Assembly: GCF_004345605.1 (NCBI RefSeq)
Contig: NZ_SLVY01000009.1
Span: 1 to 64,000 of the forward strand
Source: Rhodococcus sp. SMB37
GTDB taxonomy: Bacteria > Actinomycetota > Actinomycetes > Mycobacteriales > Mycobacteriaceae
Direction: 5' to 3'
Length of the DNA stretch: 64,000 nt
The translations under genes were made by a program, and so were the position numbers. Below the pieces are notes generated by a model. It saw nothing but the letters and a program-made list of their open reading frames with translations, was not told the DNA's origin and searched no databases. Shown piece by piece: positions 19,172 through 29,250 of this stretch (position 1 is the first letter of the stretch; the number at the start of each line of letters is the position of its first letter).

Positions 19172-20098
19172 TCAGGCGTTGCGCAACACGTCGAGGGCGT
19201 TCTCGAGATCGGCCGGGTACTTGCTGGTGATCTCGACCCAATTTCCACGGGTCGGATGTGCGAACCCGAGCGCGCGCGCGTGCAGCCACTGACGTTCCAG
19301 CCCGAGGCGAGCCGCCAGGCGCGGGTCGGCGCCGTAGGTCAGGTCGCCGCAGCACGGGTGCCGCAGAGCGGAGAAGTGCACGCGGATCTGATGGGTTCGG
19401 CCGGTCTCGAGGTGGATGTCGAGCAGACTCGCCGCCTGGAACGCCTCGACGGTGTCGTAGTGCGTGATGCTGGGCTTGCCGTCCGCCGTGACCGTGAACT
19501 TCCAGTCGCTGCCGCGATGCCTGCCGATCGGAGCATCGATGGTGCCGCTGCTCGGATCCGGATGGCCCTGCACGAGTGCGTGGTAGCGCTTGTCGATAGT
19601 GCGCTGTTTGAACGCCCGTTTGAGCACGGTGTACGCCCGCTCGGAGGTCGCGACGACCATGACACCCGACGTGCCGACGTCGAGCCGGTGCACGATGCCC
19701 TGCCGTTCGTGGGCACCGGAGGTCGAGATGCGGAAGCCCGCGGCGGCCAGACCACCGATGACCGTCGGCCCGGTCCAGCCGACACTCGCGTGCGCGGCCA
19801 CACCGACCGGCTTGTCGACGGCGACGATGTCGTCGTCGGAGTAGAGGATCTCCATGCCTTCGACGGGCTTCGCCTCTATGGTCAGCGGCCGTGGAGGCTC
19901 GGGCAGGACCACTTCGAGCCATGATCCCGCCGAGAGGCGATCCGATTTGCCCATGGGGGCGCCATCCATGATGACGGAGCCTTCCTCGGTGAGCGCGGCA
20001 GCCACCGTCCGGGACAAGCCGAGCAGACGAGCCAGTCCGGCGTCGACACGCATCGCATCGAGCCCGTCCGGTACGGGCATCGCCCGGGTTTCTCTCAC
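19172..20098 (-). CDS. RluA/RluD-family pseudouridine synthase
   Basis: The 308-residue protein has an N-terminal S4 RNA-binding domain ([20 protein letters not shown] to about residue 75) and a pseudouridine synthase domain with the catalytic motif [14 protein letters not shown] (catalytic Asp). Later motifs [23 protein letters not shown] and [12 protein letters not shown] complete the RluA/RluD signature. It converts uridines in 23S rRNA to pseudouridine. Its start overlaps the lspA stop by four bases, the arrangement kept in mycobacteria (lspA then RluD-type gene), so it is translated together with lspA. Confidence 0.94.
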   Translation of the reverse strand: MRETRAMPVPDGLDAMRVDAGLARLLGLSRTVAAALTEEGSVIMDGAPMGKSDRLSAGSWLEVVLPEPPRPLTIEAKPVEGMEILYSDDDIVAVDKPVGVAAHASVGWTGPTVIGGLAAAGFRISTSGAHERQGIVHRLDVGTSGVMVVATSERAYTVLKRAFKQRTIDKRYHALVQGHPDPSSGTIDAPIGRHRGSDWKFTVTADGKPSITHYDTVEAFQAASLLDIHLETGRTHQIRVHFSALRHPCCGDLTYGADPRLAARLGLERQWLHARALGFAHPTRGNWVEITSKYPADLENALDVLRNA

Positions 20099-20751
20099 TG
20101 ACGTTTTTCCTTTCTGTCGGTTCCCGATTCGGTGTCCTGTGTGTTCTCCGGGTCAGCAGCGTCTGCAGATTTCGCTGCGTCCCCCGAGTTCGCACGGCTT
20201 CCGTCCGGTTCGATGCCGAACACGGTCAACGCCACGAGCAGGATCGCGCCGCAGACGATCGCCGAATCGGCGACGTTGAACACGGGCCACCATCCGACCG
20301 AGACGAAGTCCACGACGTGTCCCTGCAAGGGCCCGGGCGAGCGGAACAGTCGATCGGTAAGATTTCCGAGAGCACCGCCGAGCACCAATCCCAGTCCCAG
20401 TGCCCACCAGACCGAGCGCAGCTTCCGCCCGACCTTGATCACACCGATGACGACACCGATCGCCACCAGTGTGAGCACCCACGTCATGCCCGTCGCCATC
20501 GAGAACGCGGCGCCGGGGTTGCGGATCAGGGTCAGCGTCACAGTGTCGCCGACGATCGAGATCGGGTCGAACGGGTCGATGTAGTGGACCGCCGCGATCT
20601 TCGTGAGCAGATCGGCAATGTAGATCACGAATGCCACGACGAGCAGATTGCGCAGCCGCCTCGGTCCCGCCGGCACGGTTACCGGGGGATCCTGTGCAGG
20701 CGGTTCCGGCGCACCGAACGCAGGATCGGGTCGGGAAGCTTCGTCACTCAC
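20095..20751 (-). CDS. lspA: Lipoprotein signal peptidase II
   Basis: LspA cleaves signal peptides of prolipoproteins in the plasma membrane after lipidation. Four hydrophobic segments begin at about residue 33 ([19 protein letters not shown]). The catalytic Asp pair is visible in [12 protein letters not shown] (first) and [12 protein letters not shown] (second), with [11 protein letters not shown] between. An unusually long polar N-terminal extension and an acidic, Asp/Ala/Glu-rich C-terminal tail ([20 protein letters not shown]) flank the core. GTG at 20751 is chosen; the open frame upstream overlaps a divergent gene and is not homologous. Substrates plausibly include the two lipoproteins next door. 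Confidence 0.94.
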   Translation of the reverse strand: MSDEASRPDPAFGAPEPPAQDPPVTVPAGPRRLRNLLVVAFVIYIADLLTKIAAVHYIDPFDPISIVGDTVTLTLIRNPGAAFSMATGMTWVLTLVAIGVVIGVIKVGRKLRSVWWALGLGLVLGGALGNLTDRLFRSPGPLQGHVVDFVSVGWWPVFNVADSAIVCGAILLVALTVFGIEPDGSRANSGDAAKSADAADPENTQDTESGTDRKEKRQ

Positions 20752-20817
20752 CCCGCCATCATCCCCTACACGGCCGACGAAGCGGCCACCGCGCCCGTCG
20801 TGGCTACCCTGGGTGAC

Positions 20818-21774
20818 GTGCCTGTGCTGTCGAGATTCACCTATACGAGGCCGTGCGCCTTCGCCGCCGTCCTGTCGCTTACCGCGCTCGTCACGGGATG
20901 CGGTGACACCCCTGACGGCACGCCCGCCGTCACCGCCGCATCCTCGACCGAGGTGACTGTGCCCGTGTCCTCTGTGACCGCAACAGTTCTCGCTGCGGGA
21001 GCCGAACCCCGCGAGGTGGTGCGGTTGACGCCCGCGACCGGAACCGAACAGAGCGTGATCCTGACCACACGCTCCGAGGTTCATCAGCAGATCGGCGATC
21101 AAGCGGCACAGGACTTCTCCACGCCCGAACTGACGACACCACTGTCCGCCACGGTCACGGAATCGGTGTCCGATGGAGCACCCGGCACCGTGGTCGATCT
21201 CGTCCTCGGCGATGTCAGTACCCCCGACCCACACCTCGAGACATCCCTCACTGAGGTCCGAGGTTCCGGGGCCGGACTGACGATGGGCCCCAACGGCGCG
21301 GTCAGTGCACTGCGACTCGAGCCCGGGACCGCGGTACCCAATGTCGCGCGCTCGGCGCTCGAACAGGCCTTCTACCAAGCGGTCTATCGGATGGTGGCGT
21401 TCCCCGACGAAGCAATCGGTGTGGGCGCCGTGTGGGAGAGCCACCAGCAGGTGATGAGCGCCGGGATCACGATCGATCAGGTCGGCACGGCCACTCTCGT
21501 CTCGCGCGACGACGACCGGGTGCGAGTGGACATTCGTGTCGAACAGATTCCGCAGGAGTCGACGTGGATGCTGCCCAACGGGCAGGGGCAGCTGTCCGTC
21601 GAGCAGTACACGATGGCCGGCGACGGAACTCTGACGATCGACCCGAGCAAGCCACTGCCCATTCAGGGCGACTTCACCGTGAGCGGCGATCAGACCTATC
21701 TCGACCCGAACGGAGCGACCCGGCTGTCGCAGTCCCAGGTGGACCGGGTCGGCTGGCATACTCCCGACGCCTGA
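20818..21774 (+). CDS. Secreted lipoprotein, ~318 aa
   Basis: From GTG at 20818 the protein has a type II signal: hydrophobic [14 protein letters not shown] with the lipobox LVTG-C (Cys at residue 28), then a Thr/Ser/Val-rich linker. The mature part is a strand-rich domain containing [39 protein letters not shown] and [20 protein letters not shown]. The alternating short strands resemble a lipid-binding or LolA-like sheet, but no family can be named. It is divergent from lspA, sharing a 66-base intergenic promoter region. A start at 20800 is possible. Confidence 0.75.
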   Translation: MPVLSRFTYTRPCAFAAVLSLTALVTGCGDTPDGTPAVTAASSTEVTVPVSSVTATVLAAGAEPREVVRLTPATGTEQSVILTTRSEVHQQIGDQAAQDFSTPELTTPLSATVTESVSDGAPGTVVDLVLGDVSTPDPHLETSLTEVRGSGAGLTMGPNGAVSALRLEPGTAVPNVARSALEQAFYQAVYRMVAFPDEAIGVGAVWESHQQVMSAGITIDQVGTATLVSRDDDRVRVDIRVEQIPQESTWMLPNGQGQLSVEQYTMAGDGTLTIDPSKPLPIQGDFTVSGDQTYLDPNGATRLSQSQVDRVGWHTPDA

Positions 21775-21799
21775 GCCGGCACGAGCACGCAGCCGGCGA

Positions 21800-21843
21800 G
21801 ACGACGGTGGCCGACGCGGATCTCCGCGTCGGCCACCGTCGTC
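21800..21843. terminator. Perfect 21-base bidirectional terminator
   Basis: The arms 21800-21820 and 21823-21843 are exact reverse complements (GACGACGGTGGCC... and ...GGCCACCGTCGTC) with a two-base centre TC. It lies between two convergent lipoprotein genes and should stop both transcripts. Confidence 0.85.
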
Positions 21844-21873
21844 ATCTCACGAAGTGAGGTCGTGCTCAGGAAA

Positions 21874-22371
21874 TTACGGGCACGCAGGCGTCTGCAGAGC
21901 CGCCAGCGACACGATCGCGCACGCGTTGTCCTGCGACAGCTTCCAGTAGCCGTCCTCGGCAACGAACATGACCGTGCCCGTGGAGACCTGATCGCCGATG
22001 GTGGTCTCGATCCCGGCGGTCGCGGTGCCGTCCTCGTTGTCGTTGATATCGATGATGGTGACCTGGGCTCCGGCCTGCTGTGCAGCTGCCGCGACCTGAT
22101 CGATCAGGGTCGGGTCGAGCTCTGCACCCTGCACGAGGTTCTGCTTCTCCTCGGCCGGGATGCTGCCGTCGAAGGCCTGGTCGAGCATGGTCTGCAGTTC
22201 TTCGACGGTGGGCACCGGCGGGTAATCCGACGCGGGGGCCTCCGTCGTGGTCTCTGCCGTCGAGGTTGCCGCGGTCGTCTCGGTCGAGCCTCCGTCGTCC
22301 GAGCTGCAGGCAGTCATCGTGAGGGCGGCGGCGAGCGCCACCGTAGCGACGGTGATCTTGCGAAGCTTCAA
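21874..22371 (-). CDS. Lipoprotein with MTB12-like domain
   Basis: The 165-residue protein carries a lipoprotein signal (ITVATVALAAALTMTACSSD, lipobox TMTA-C at about residue 22), then a Thr/Ser/Glu linker, and a ~110-residue domain starting PPVPTVEELQTMLDQAFDG and ending GTVMFVAEDGYWKLSQDNAC. The length, the VPT-x-x-EL start and the final strand with W-x-LS match the low-molecular-weight antigen MTB12 domain of mycolata. Function is unknown; it is surface exposed. The start is TTG at 22371, chosen because AAGGACGAGAA precedes it and the signal peptide begins there. Confidence 0.8.
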   Translation of the reverse strand: MKLRKITVATVALAAALTMTACSSDDGGSTETTAATSTAETTTEAPASDYPPVPTVEELQTMLDQAFDGSIPAEEKQNLVQGAELDPTLIDQVAAAAQQAGAQVTIIDINDNEDGTATAGIETTIGDQVSTGTVMFVAEDGYWKLSQDNACAIVSLAALQTPACP

Positions 22372-22513
22372 AATTCTCGTCCTTCTCGTTCTCGAACGAA
22401 CACGACGTTCGTGCTCGGTCATCCAGCAACGGATGGGTCCACCGCGACAGGCGGGTCGTCCGCAAGAGTACCCGGCGGTATCGAGAGAACCATGAGGGCG
22501 GCTGTAACACGTG

Positions 22514-23851
22514 TCAGTGCAGGCTCGAGAGCGGATCGGCGTGGTCCAGCAACGGATCTGCCTCGTCCAATGTCCGTGCAGGTCCCGGGCCGGTGGACCT
22601 CGTCTCGAACCGAATCGTGACGACGCCGTGACCCGACCCCTGAACCCAGCCGTGTCCGAAATCCGGATGTCGAACGTCGGTTCCGGGCCTCCACCGCCGA
22701 TCCGGCTCCTGCACCGGTTCGGATGCACCGTCGTCGACCGGGTCCTCCTGCGACGACTCCGGTTCGAGGGCATCGAGTTCCGGGAACAGCGAATCCTGCG
22801 CAATGGCCGACAACCCCGCGAAACCGACGCCGACGAGTCTGATGGGCCCGACCTCGAGCGGGTCGAGAGCGAGACGTTGAGCTGCGGCCGTGAGAACCTG
22901 CACGTCCTCGGTGGAGTACGGCAACGTCGTGGATCTGGTGAGAATCGACATGTCGGACTTGCGCAGTTTCAGGACGACCGTCCGCGCGGCACGTCCATCC
23001 TTGCGTAGCCGCTCGTGCGCAGCAGTCGCACTGGTAGCCACCGCGCGCCGCAGGTGCTGCAGCGTCACGATGTCTGTCGGATAGGTGGTTTCGGCGCTGA
23101 CCTGTTTAGCCTCGGCGCGTTCGACCACGGGACGGTCGTCGAGTCCGTTCGAGAGCCGGTGCAGGCCGGGGCCGATGGTGGTGCCGAGAATGGAGGCGGC
23201 TTCGGTGACGGGCAGTGCCGCAAGGTGTCCGATGGTGTCTATCCCCAGCTTGCGTAGCCGCTCCTCGGCTACCGGCCCGATCCCCCACAGACTGCGCACG
23301 GGCAGGCTGTGCAACAACGTGAGTTCTTCCTCGGGCCGCACGACCAGCAGGCCGTCGGGCTTGGCCAGGCCCGACCCGATCTTCGCGATCTGTTTTCCCG
23401 AGCCTGCACCCACAGAGGCCACGAGACCCGTCTTCTCGAGGACCTCGGCCCGCAACTCCGCACAGAAGCGGTCGGCTTCCTCGGCGGAGGCACCGGCCAG
23501 TTCTGCTGGTTCGGCGAACGCCTCGTCGAGCGAGAGTGTCTCGAGCACGGGCACTCGGGAACGGAGCGTGTCGAACACCGCGATGCTCAGCTCCCGATAC
23601 ACGACACCGCGGGGAGGGAGCACCACGCCACCCGCCCCGACGAGCCTGCGTGCACGGCTCATCGGCATCGCCGAACGCGCACCGAATTCGCGCGCCTCGT
23701 AACTTGCGCCTGCCACGACCCCGCGCGCCCCAAGACCGCCGACCAGGACCGGCCGGCCCCGAAGGGTCGGCCGGGTGAGCTGCTCGGCGGACGCGAAGAA
23801 GGCGTCGAGGTCCACGTGGAGGACCCAGCGCCGGTTCGCGGCGGTGGTCAT
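22514..23851 (-). CDS. dinB: Y-family DNA polymerase IV
   Basis: The 445-residue enzyme is a translesion polymerase. Motifs in order: [16 protein letters not shown] (first catalytic Asp), [39 protein letters not shown] (second Asp and Glu), [20 protein letters not shown] (HhH region) and [13 protein letters not shown]. The little-finger domain follows, and a 100-residue acidic tail with repeated PD(F/V)R-like motifs ends the protein. No beta-clamp motif is obvious. It matches the position of mycobacterial dinX beside ileS. I find no LexA box in the 140 bases upstream. Confidence 0.93.
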   Translation of the reverse strand: MTTAANRRWVLHVDLDAFFASAEQLTRPTLRGRPVLVGGLGARGVVAGASYEAREFGARSAMPMSRARRLVGAGGVVLPPRGVVYRELSIAVFDTLRSRVPVLETLSLDEAFAEPAELAGASAEEADRFCAELRAEVLEKTGLVASVGAGSGKQIAKIGSGLAKPDGLLVVRPEEELTLLHSLPVRSLWGIGPVAEERLRKLGIDTIGHLAALPVTEAASILGTTIGPGLHRLSNGLDDRPVVERAEAKQVSAETTYPTDIVTLQHLRRAVATSATAAHERLRKDGRAARTVVLKLRKSDMSILTRSTTLPYSTEDVQVLTAAAQRLALDPLEVGPIRLVGVGFAGLSAIAQDSLFPELDALEPESSQEDPVDDGASEPVQEPDRRWRPGTDVRHPDFGHGWVQGSGHGVVTIRFETRSTGPGPARTLDEADPLLDHADPLSSLH

Positions 23852-23905
23852 CTCCCCAGGTTAGAGGGACACGCCCAACACACCGGTTCCCGGGCGTTCG
23901 AACAC

Positions 23906-23943
23906 GCAAGCACGACGCAAGAGACATGCAAGGGGCGTGCAAT
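23906..23943 (+). promoter_or_regulatory. Four 11-base-spaced direct repeats upstream of the ABC exporter
   Basis: GCAAG occurs at 23906, 23917 and 23928, and GCAAT at 23939, so the repeats are spaced exactly 11 bases apart with the preceding dinucleotide RY (AC, AC, AT, GT). The last repeat ends about ten bases before GACAGT, a weak -10. Heptamer direct repeats at 11-base spacing are the known binding geometry of SARP/AfsR-type activators, and such a regulator (25855-29172) flanks this operon. Confidence 0.6.
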
Positions 23944-23993
23944 CGGGTGCGCGGACAGTGGCATCAGCAACCACGATCCGAAGGGCACCACGC

Positions 23994-24976
<983 letters not shown>

Positions 24977-24980
<4 letters not shown>

Positions 24981-25807
24981 CCACCGCCCTTGCCACGGAA
25001 CGACCCCGCACCGGCTCCCGTCCGCTCCCCACTGCGCGCCACGTCGGACTGCGCGACACCGTAGCGCAGTCCTTGACGATGGGATATCGCGGACTCGTCA
25101 AGGTCAAGCACAATCCCGAGCAGCTGTTCGACGTCGTGATCCAGCCGGTCATCTTCACGCTGATGTTCACCTACATTTTCGGTGGAGCCATTGCCGGCGA
25201 CGTCCCGTCATACCTCCCGATCATCATTCCGGGCATCCTGGTCCAGACCGTGATCACCGCGTCGGTCGTGACCGGCACCCAACTGCGGGAAGACATGGAC
25301 AAGGGAGTCTTCGACCGCTTCAAATCCCTTCCCATCGCCCGGATCTCACCACTGGCAGGCGCTCTCGTCTCGGACATCGTCCGGTACGCGATTGCAACGA
25401 CCATCACCTTCGTCATGGGGTATGCAATGGGATTCCGACCGGAAGGCGGCATCATCGGTGTCGTGGCCGCCGGCCTTCTGGTCGTCGTCTGCGCCTTTTC
25501 GATCAGTTGGATCTTCGCGCTGATGGGTGTGCTGATGAACAAGGCGTCGGCTGTGCAGGGCATCTCGATGCTCGTGCTGTTCCCGCTGACATTCATGTCC
25601 AACGCATTCGTACCCGCCGACACGATGCCGGGCTGGATGCAGACATTCGTGAGCATCAACCCGGTCTCACACCTGGTGACAGCCGTCCGAGATCTGGTGA
25701 ACAACGGTCAGGTCGGGATGCCCCTGGTGTGGTCGCTGGTCGGTGCCGCGATCATCGTGGCGGTGTTCGCACCACTGGCAGTGCGCGCGTACATGCGCAA
25801 GGCGTGA
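24977..25807 (+). CDS. ABC exporter permease, DrrB type
   Basis: The 276-residue membrane protein has six hydrophobic segments: after a cytoplasmic N-terminus with TMGYRGLVKVKHNPEQLFDV come VIQPVIFTLMFTYIFGG, YLPIIIPGILVQTVI and four more, with the ABC-2 motif FDRFKSLPIARISPLAGALV. The final loop PLTFMSNAFVPADTMPGWMQ is characteristic of DrrB-type drug permeases. It forms the channel with the ATPase encoded by the overlapping gene. The operon ends at a strong convergent terminator. Confidence 0.93.
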
Positions 25808-25823
25808 TGCCGGACCACCGCCC

Positions 25824-25862
25824 GTCAGTAGTGCAGGACCCCAGTGGTCCTGCACTACTGAC
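25824..25862. terminator. Perfect 17-base bidirectional terminator
   Basis: Arms 25824-25840 (starting GTCAGTAGTGCAGG) and 25846-25862 are exact complements around CCAGT. It separates the plus-strand exporter from the minus-strand regulator; its right arm includes the regulator's TAG stop at 25855-25857. Confidence 0.85.
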
Positions 25863-28800
25863 GGTCACCGAGCGCCTCGAGGATCGAGGGTCGTGCGCGA
25901 TGACGGGGCAGTCCCGCAACCGCGGCGAGTGCCTCTTCGACGCGCACGGCGCCGAGGGCGACACGTGCCAGGTCCAGATGCCGCGACACCTTCATCGACG
26001 GAAAGTCCTGCCGCGGAATCGCTCTCGTGGACAACGCCAACAATCGCAAGCCACTCTCGGATCCGGTCGCGACATCGAAACTGCCGACCGCGCACGCCAC
26101 TGCCCCGATCTGGGGCAGGTCGCGGTAACCCTCCTGGCCGAGGTCTTCCCTCATCCTCGTTCCGAGCCAGTCGACGACGTCGCGTGCTTCGGCTGCGCGA
26201 CCGGCGAGCACATGAGCGCCGATGGTCGCCGACACGACCAACGTCCCGAATGGGTCGGGAATGTCGTCGATGCCTATGTCCGGCCATCCCATCAGCGCGA
26301 GCGCGGACCGGTAGCCACGCAGTCCTACGTCGATGTCACCGGATGCCAGGTCCACCTCGGCGCGACTCGCGGAGAGTGCTGCCGTTCCCTGATTCCGATC
26401 ATGCACGGTTGTGTCGTCGGGGTCGCCGACCTGATCCAGCTCGCGGCGCGCCTCGTCGACGCGACCCAGACCGACCAGCGCAGCAGCAATATAGCTGTGC
26501 AGAGCCGCAGACTCGTCGTACGCGTGCAGTTCCCGCAACTGTTCGGCACCCCCACGGTAGTAGGCCACCGCCTCCTCGTAACGGCCCGACTGCGCGGCGA
26601 TGCTGCCGAGGTGCTGGTTCACCATCGACACCGTCCACTCCTCCCCCGCCGCCAGAGCGAGCTCGAGCGCCGCCCGCCCGTCGATTCCGGAGCCGTACAG
26701 GTCTCCGTTGTTCTCCCGCAGGTTGGCCCGCACTATCAGTGCAGCGCCACGTGATGCCCGATCGGGATGTCGCACCGCGACGGCCAGCGCACGCGCGACC
26801 CCCCGGCCGGACACCGGAAGCACCAGCAGCGCGGTGGCCGTGCCGATCATGGGATCGAGATCGTCTCGGGCCCGGATGATTTCGCGGAGCCGGATTCGGG
26901 TGAGGGCAAGCTCGCGGCTGACGCCGCTGAACGACAGGACAGTGGCGACGAGCAGGTAGCTCAATGCGAGGAGGTTTCCCGGTACTGCACGGGCTCTTGC
27001 GCCCCGGGGATCGAGGTCGAGGATTCGGGGAGACCAGGCGAGCACCTCTGAATGCGTGCCGCGCAACGTCCAGAGCATGCCGAGGACCGGGAACACCGTC
27101 AGCGCCACCCGGTCCTGCCCGCCACTGAGCGCCTGTCGCAATACGGCGAGCAGATTGTCGTGCTCGGTATCGACCTCGCGTGAGACGGCAGTCTGGTCGC
27201 CGTCGAGGAACCTGCGCACGGCACCGCGGCAGAACTGTTCCGCCCAGTCGAACGTTCGGTCGAGGACGACGACCTCTTCGTCGCCGCGGGCCAGCTGTTC
27301 CTCTCCGAACTCGCGGACGGTTTCGAGCATGAGATAGCGCAGACCTGCTCGTTCCTCGACGACGGTGAGCATCGACTGGGCCACCAGCCCCTCGATCGCG
27401 AATCCCGCATCGGCGACCTCACCCCACTGCGCGACGGTGACGGCGGCATCGAGTGTGAAGCCGGCCGGGAACCTGCACAACCGGCGCAGCGCCGCCTGCT
27501 GATCGGGTTCGAGGAGATTCCAGCTCCACTCGATCACCGCATACAAGGTGCGGTGTCGATGGGGTGAGGTGCGATCCCCCGAGCGCAGCAGCGTGAACCG
27601 GTCGGTGAGCCGGGCATTGATGTCCTCGATCGTCATGGTGCGCACCCTCGCGGCGGCCAGTTCGATCGCGAGCGGAAGACCATCGAGAGTGCGGCAGAGC
27701 CGTGCCACTTCCGCGGGATCCAACCGCACCGATGGGCGCACGGCCTTCGCGCGGATACTGAACAGTTCAGTTGCGGGTGATCCACTCTCCGCGATGTCCA
27801 GCGGAGACAGCGGGTACACCGCCTCAGCGGTGATCGCCATCGGAGCGCGACTCGTGGCGAGCACTGTCAGCTGCCCGCTGGCGGCGACCAGGTCCGCGAC
27901 GACCTCGGCAACGTCGTCGATCAGGTGTTCGCAGTTGTCGACGATCAGCAGCGACGGACGCGACGAGAGCGCCTCCCGCAACCTGTCACGCGCGTCGTGT
28001 ACCCGCGCTCTGGTCAACACCGTCCCGGGTGTCAGCTCGACCTCACCGATCCCAAGGACGGAGCTGATCGCGGCGACCACGTCCGCTCCGTTGCGCAACG
28101 GAGCAAGCTCGACCAGCGCGACCGGGAGATCTCGTGCTGCCCGAAGGCCGATCTCGTGCACGAGACGCGTTTTTCCTGTGCCACCCGGACCGAGCACGGT
28201 GACCACGCGCGCATCTGCCATCAGGCGCTCGACTTCGGCCAGATCTGCCTCGCGCCCGAGTAGAGCATTGGGCGCTGCGCGCAGTCCGGTGGAACGGGGA
28301 ATCGTCGGTGCCGCGCTATGTTCCTGATCGAGCGCCCGGTGCGTCCGTGCGCGTGTTTCCGCGTCGACCGCCGGTGCCGAGACGAACCTCGGTGACTCTC
28401 CCTTCAGGATCGCCGTATTGAGGTCGACCAACCGGGGTGAGGGATCGGCGCCGAGCCGGTCGGCGAGTCTGGTGCGGAGTCCGGCAAACACCTCGAGGGC
28501 TTCGCTATCGAGCCCGAGGCCAGAGAGCACCAGCATCAACTGGCCGTGGACTTGTTCGTCGACGGGCGCCCGCACCGCGGCCGCACGAGCCAGCGGCAAC
28601 GCCTGCTCCAGCTCGCCCATCGCAACTGTCGCGGCGAGTTCCACAGCATCGAGAGCTGCGGCACGGGCGGTGGCCTCATCGGCGATCTCACGTGCGAGGT
28701 CACCTGTCGCCAGATCCGCACCCGGCTCGCCGCGCCACAGGGCCCGCGCCTTCCGCACGGTCGCCACGGCACCGGAGAGGTCTCCGTCCGCACGCTGTTG

Positions 28801-29172
28801 CTGCGCGCGTTGCTCGCACACTCGCACCAATGTCAGATCGACCTGCATCCGGTCGAGGACGAGTCGATACCCGGCGGGGCCCCTCTCGAGCACACCGTCG
28901 GGTAGCGCATCGCGGAGCCGGGAGATCTGGGTGTGCAACGCGTTCGTCGGCGAGCGCGGCAGCTCATCGCCCCACACTTCTTCGATCAACGACTGGGAAC
29001 TGCACGCGCGTCCGGGCCGACGTGCCAGCGCCGCGAGGAGACTGCGGGCACGCAGACCCGGCAGTGGGATCAGTTCGTCGCCGCGGCGCGTCGCCACCTC
29101 ACCCAACAGGGCCACTTCTACGCCGGCGAAGGCTGCCGCACTGGGGTCGTTCGAATCGTGGTGCACCTCCAC
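25855..29172 (-). CDS. AfsR/BTAD-type transcriptional regulator with ATPase and TPR domains
   Basis: The 1105-residue protein has the AfsR/SARP layout: an OmpR-like winged helix (FAGVEVALLGEVATRRGDEL to RGPAGYRLVL, residues ~16-106), a BTAD helical domain (~110-250, ending GADPSPRLVDLN), a nucleotide-binding STAND domain with Walker A GPGGTGKTRLV at ~328-335 and Walker B SLLIVDNCEH at ~395, then helical and TPR-like repeats (QSGRYEEAVAYYRGGAEQL). It is a multidomain activator, likely ATP-dependent. Its gene is convergent with the DrrAB exporter, whose promoter carries 11-base repeats. The start GTG (29172) or the second GTG (29166) lies next to TAGTAT. Confidence 0.9.
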   Translation of the reverse strand: MEVHHDSNDPSAAAFAGVEVALLGEVATRRGDELIPLPGLRARSLLAALARRPGRACSSQSLIEEVWGDELPRSPTNALHTQISRLRDALPDGVLERGPAGYRLVLDRMQVDLTLVRVCEQRAQQQRADGDLSGAVATVRKARALWRGEPGADLATGDLAREIADEATARAAALDAVELAATVAMGELEQALPLARAAAVRAPVDEQVHGQLMLVLSGLGLDSEALEVFAGLRTRLADRLGADPSPRLVDLNTAILKGESPRFVSAPAVDAETRARTHRALDQEHSAAPTIPRSTGLRAAPNALLGREADLAEVERLMADARVVTVLGPGGTGKTRLVHEIGLRAARDLPVALVELAPLRNGADVVAAISSVLGIGEVELTPGTVLTRARVHDARDRLREALSSRPSLLIVDNCEHLIDDVAEVVADLVAASGQLTVLATSRAPMAITAEAVYPLSPLDIAESGSPATELFSIRAKAVRPSVRLDPAEVARLCRTLDGLPLAIELAAARVRTMTIEDINARLTDRFTLLRSGDRTSPHRHRTLYAVIEWSWNLLEPDQQAALRRLCRFPAGFTLDAAVTVAQWGEVADAGFAIEGLVAQSMLTVVEERAGLRYLMLETVREFGEEQLARGDEEVVVLDRTFDWAEQFCRGAVRRFLDGDQTAVSREVDTEHDNLLAVLRQALSGGQDRVALTVFPVLGMLWTLRGTHSEVLAWSPRILDLDPRGARARAVPGNLLALSYLLVATVLSFSGVSRELALTRIRLREIIRARDDLDPMIGTATALLVLPVSGRGVARALAVAVRHPDRASRGAALIVRANLRENNGDLYGSGIDGRAALELALAAGEEWTVSMVNQHLGSIAAQSGRYEEAVAYYRGGAEQLRELHAYDESAALHSYIAAALVGLGRVDEARRELDQVGDPDDTTVHDRNQGTAALSASRAEVDLASGDIDVGLRGYRSALALMGWPDIGIDDIPDPFGTLVVSATIGAHVLAGRAAEARDVVDWLGTRMREDLGQEGYRDLPQIGAVACAVGSFDVATGSESGLRLLALSTRAIPRQDFPSMKVSRHLDLARVALGAVRVEEALAAVAGLPRHRARPSILEALGDRQ

Positions 29173-29194
29173 CGATACTAGTCTCCCGACAGCA

Positions 29195-29229
29195 GGATTC
29201 CCGGGAGGCCCTAAGCCTCCCGGGAATCC
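29195..29229 (-). terminator. Terminator of ileS
   Basis: Arms 29195-29209 (GGATTCCCGGGAGGC) and 29215-29229 (GCCTCCCGGGAATCC) are perfect 15-base complements with loop CCTAA. It lies 22 bases after the ileS stop on the minus strand, so transcripts from ileS end here and the BTAD gene needs its own promoter, perhaps TAGTAT just downstream. Confidence 0.85.
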
Positions 29230-29250
29230 CGGTGTGCGCGCGGAGTGCGG

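Noticed and set aside
22380-22415. Possible LexA/SOS box near the MTB12-like gene
   Set aside because: ACGAAC-ACGAC-GTTCGT has a 5-base centre and lacks the TCGAAC-N4-GTTCGA spacing expected for actinobacterial LexA.
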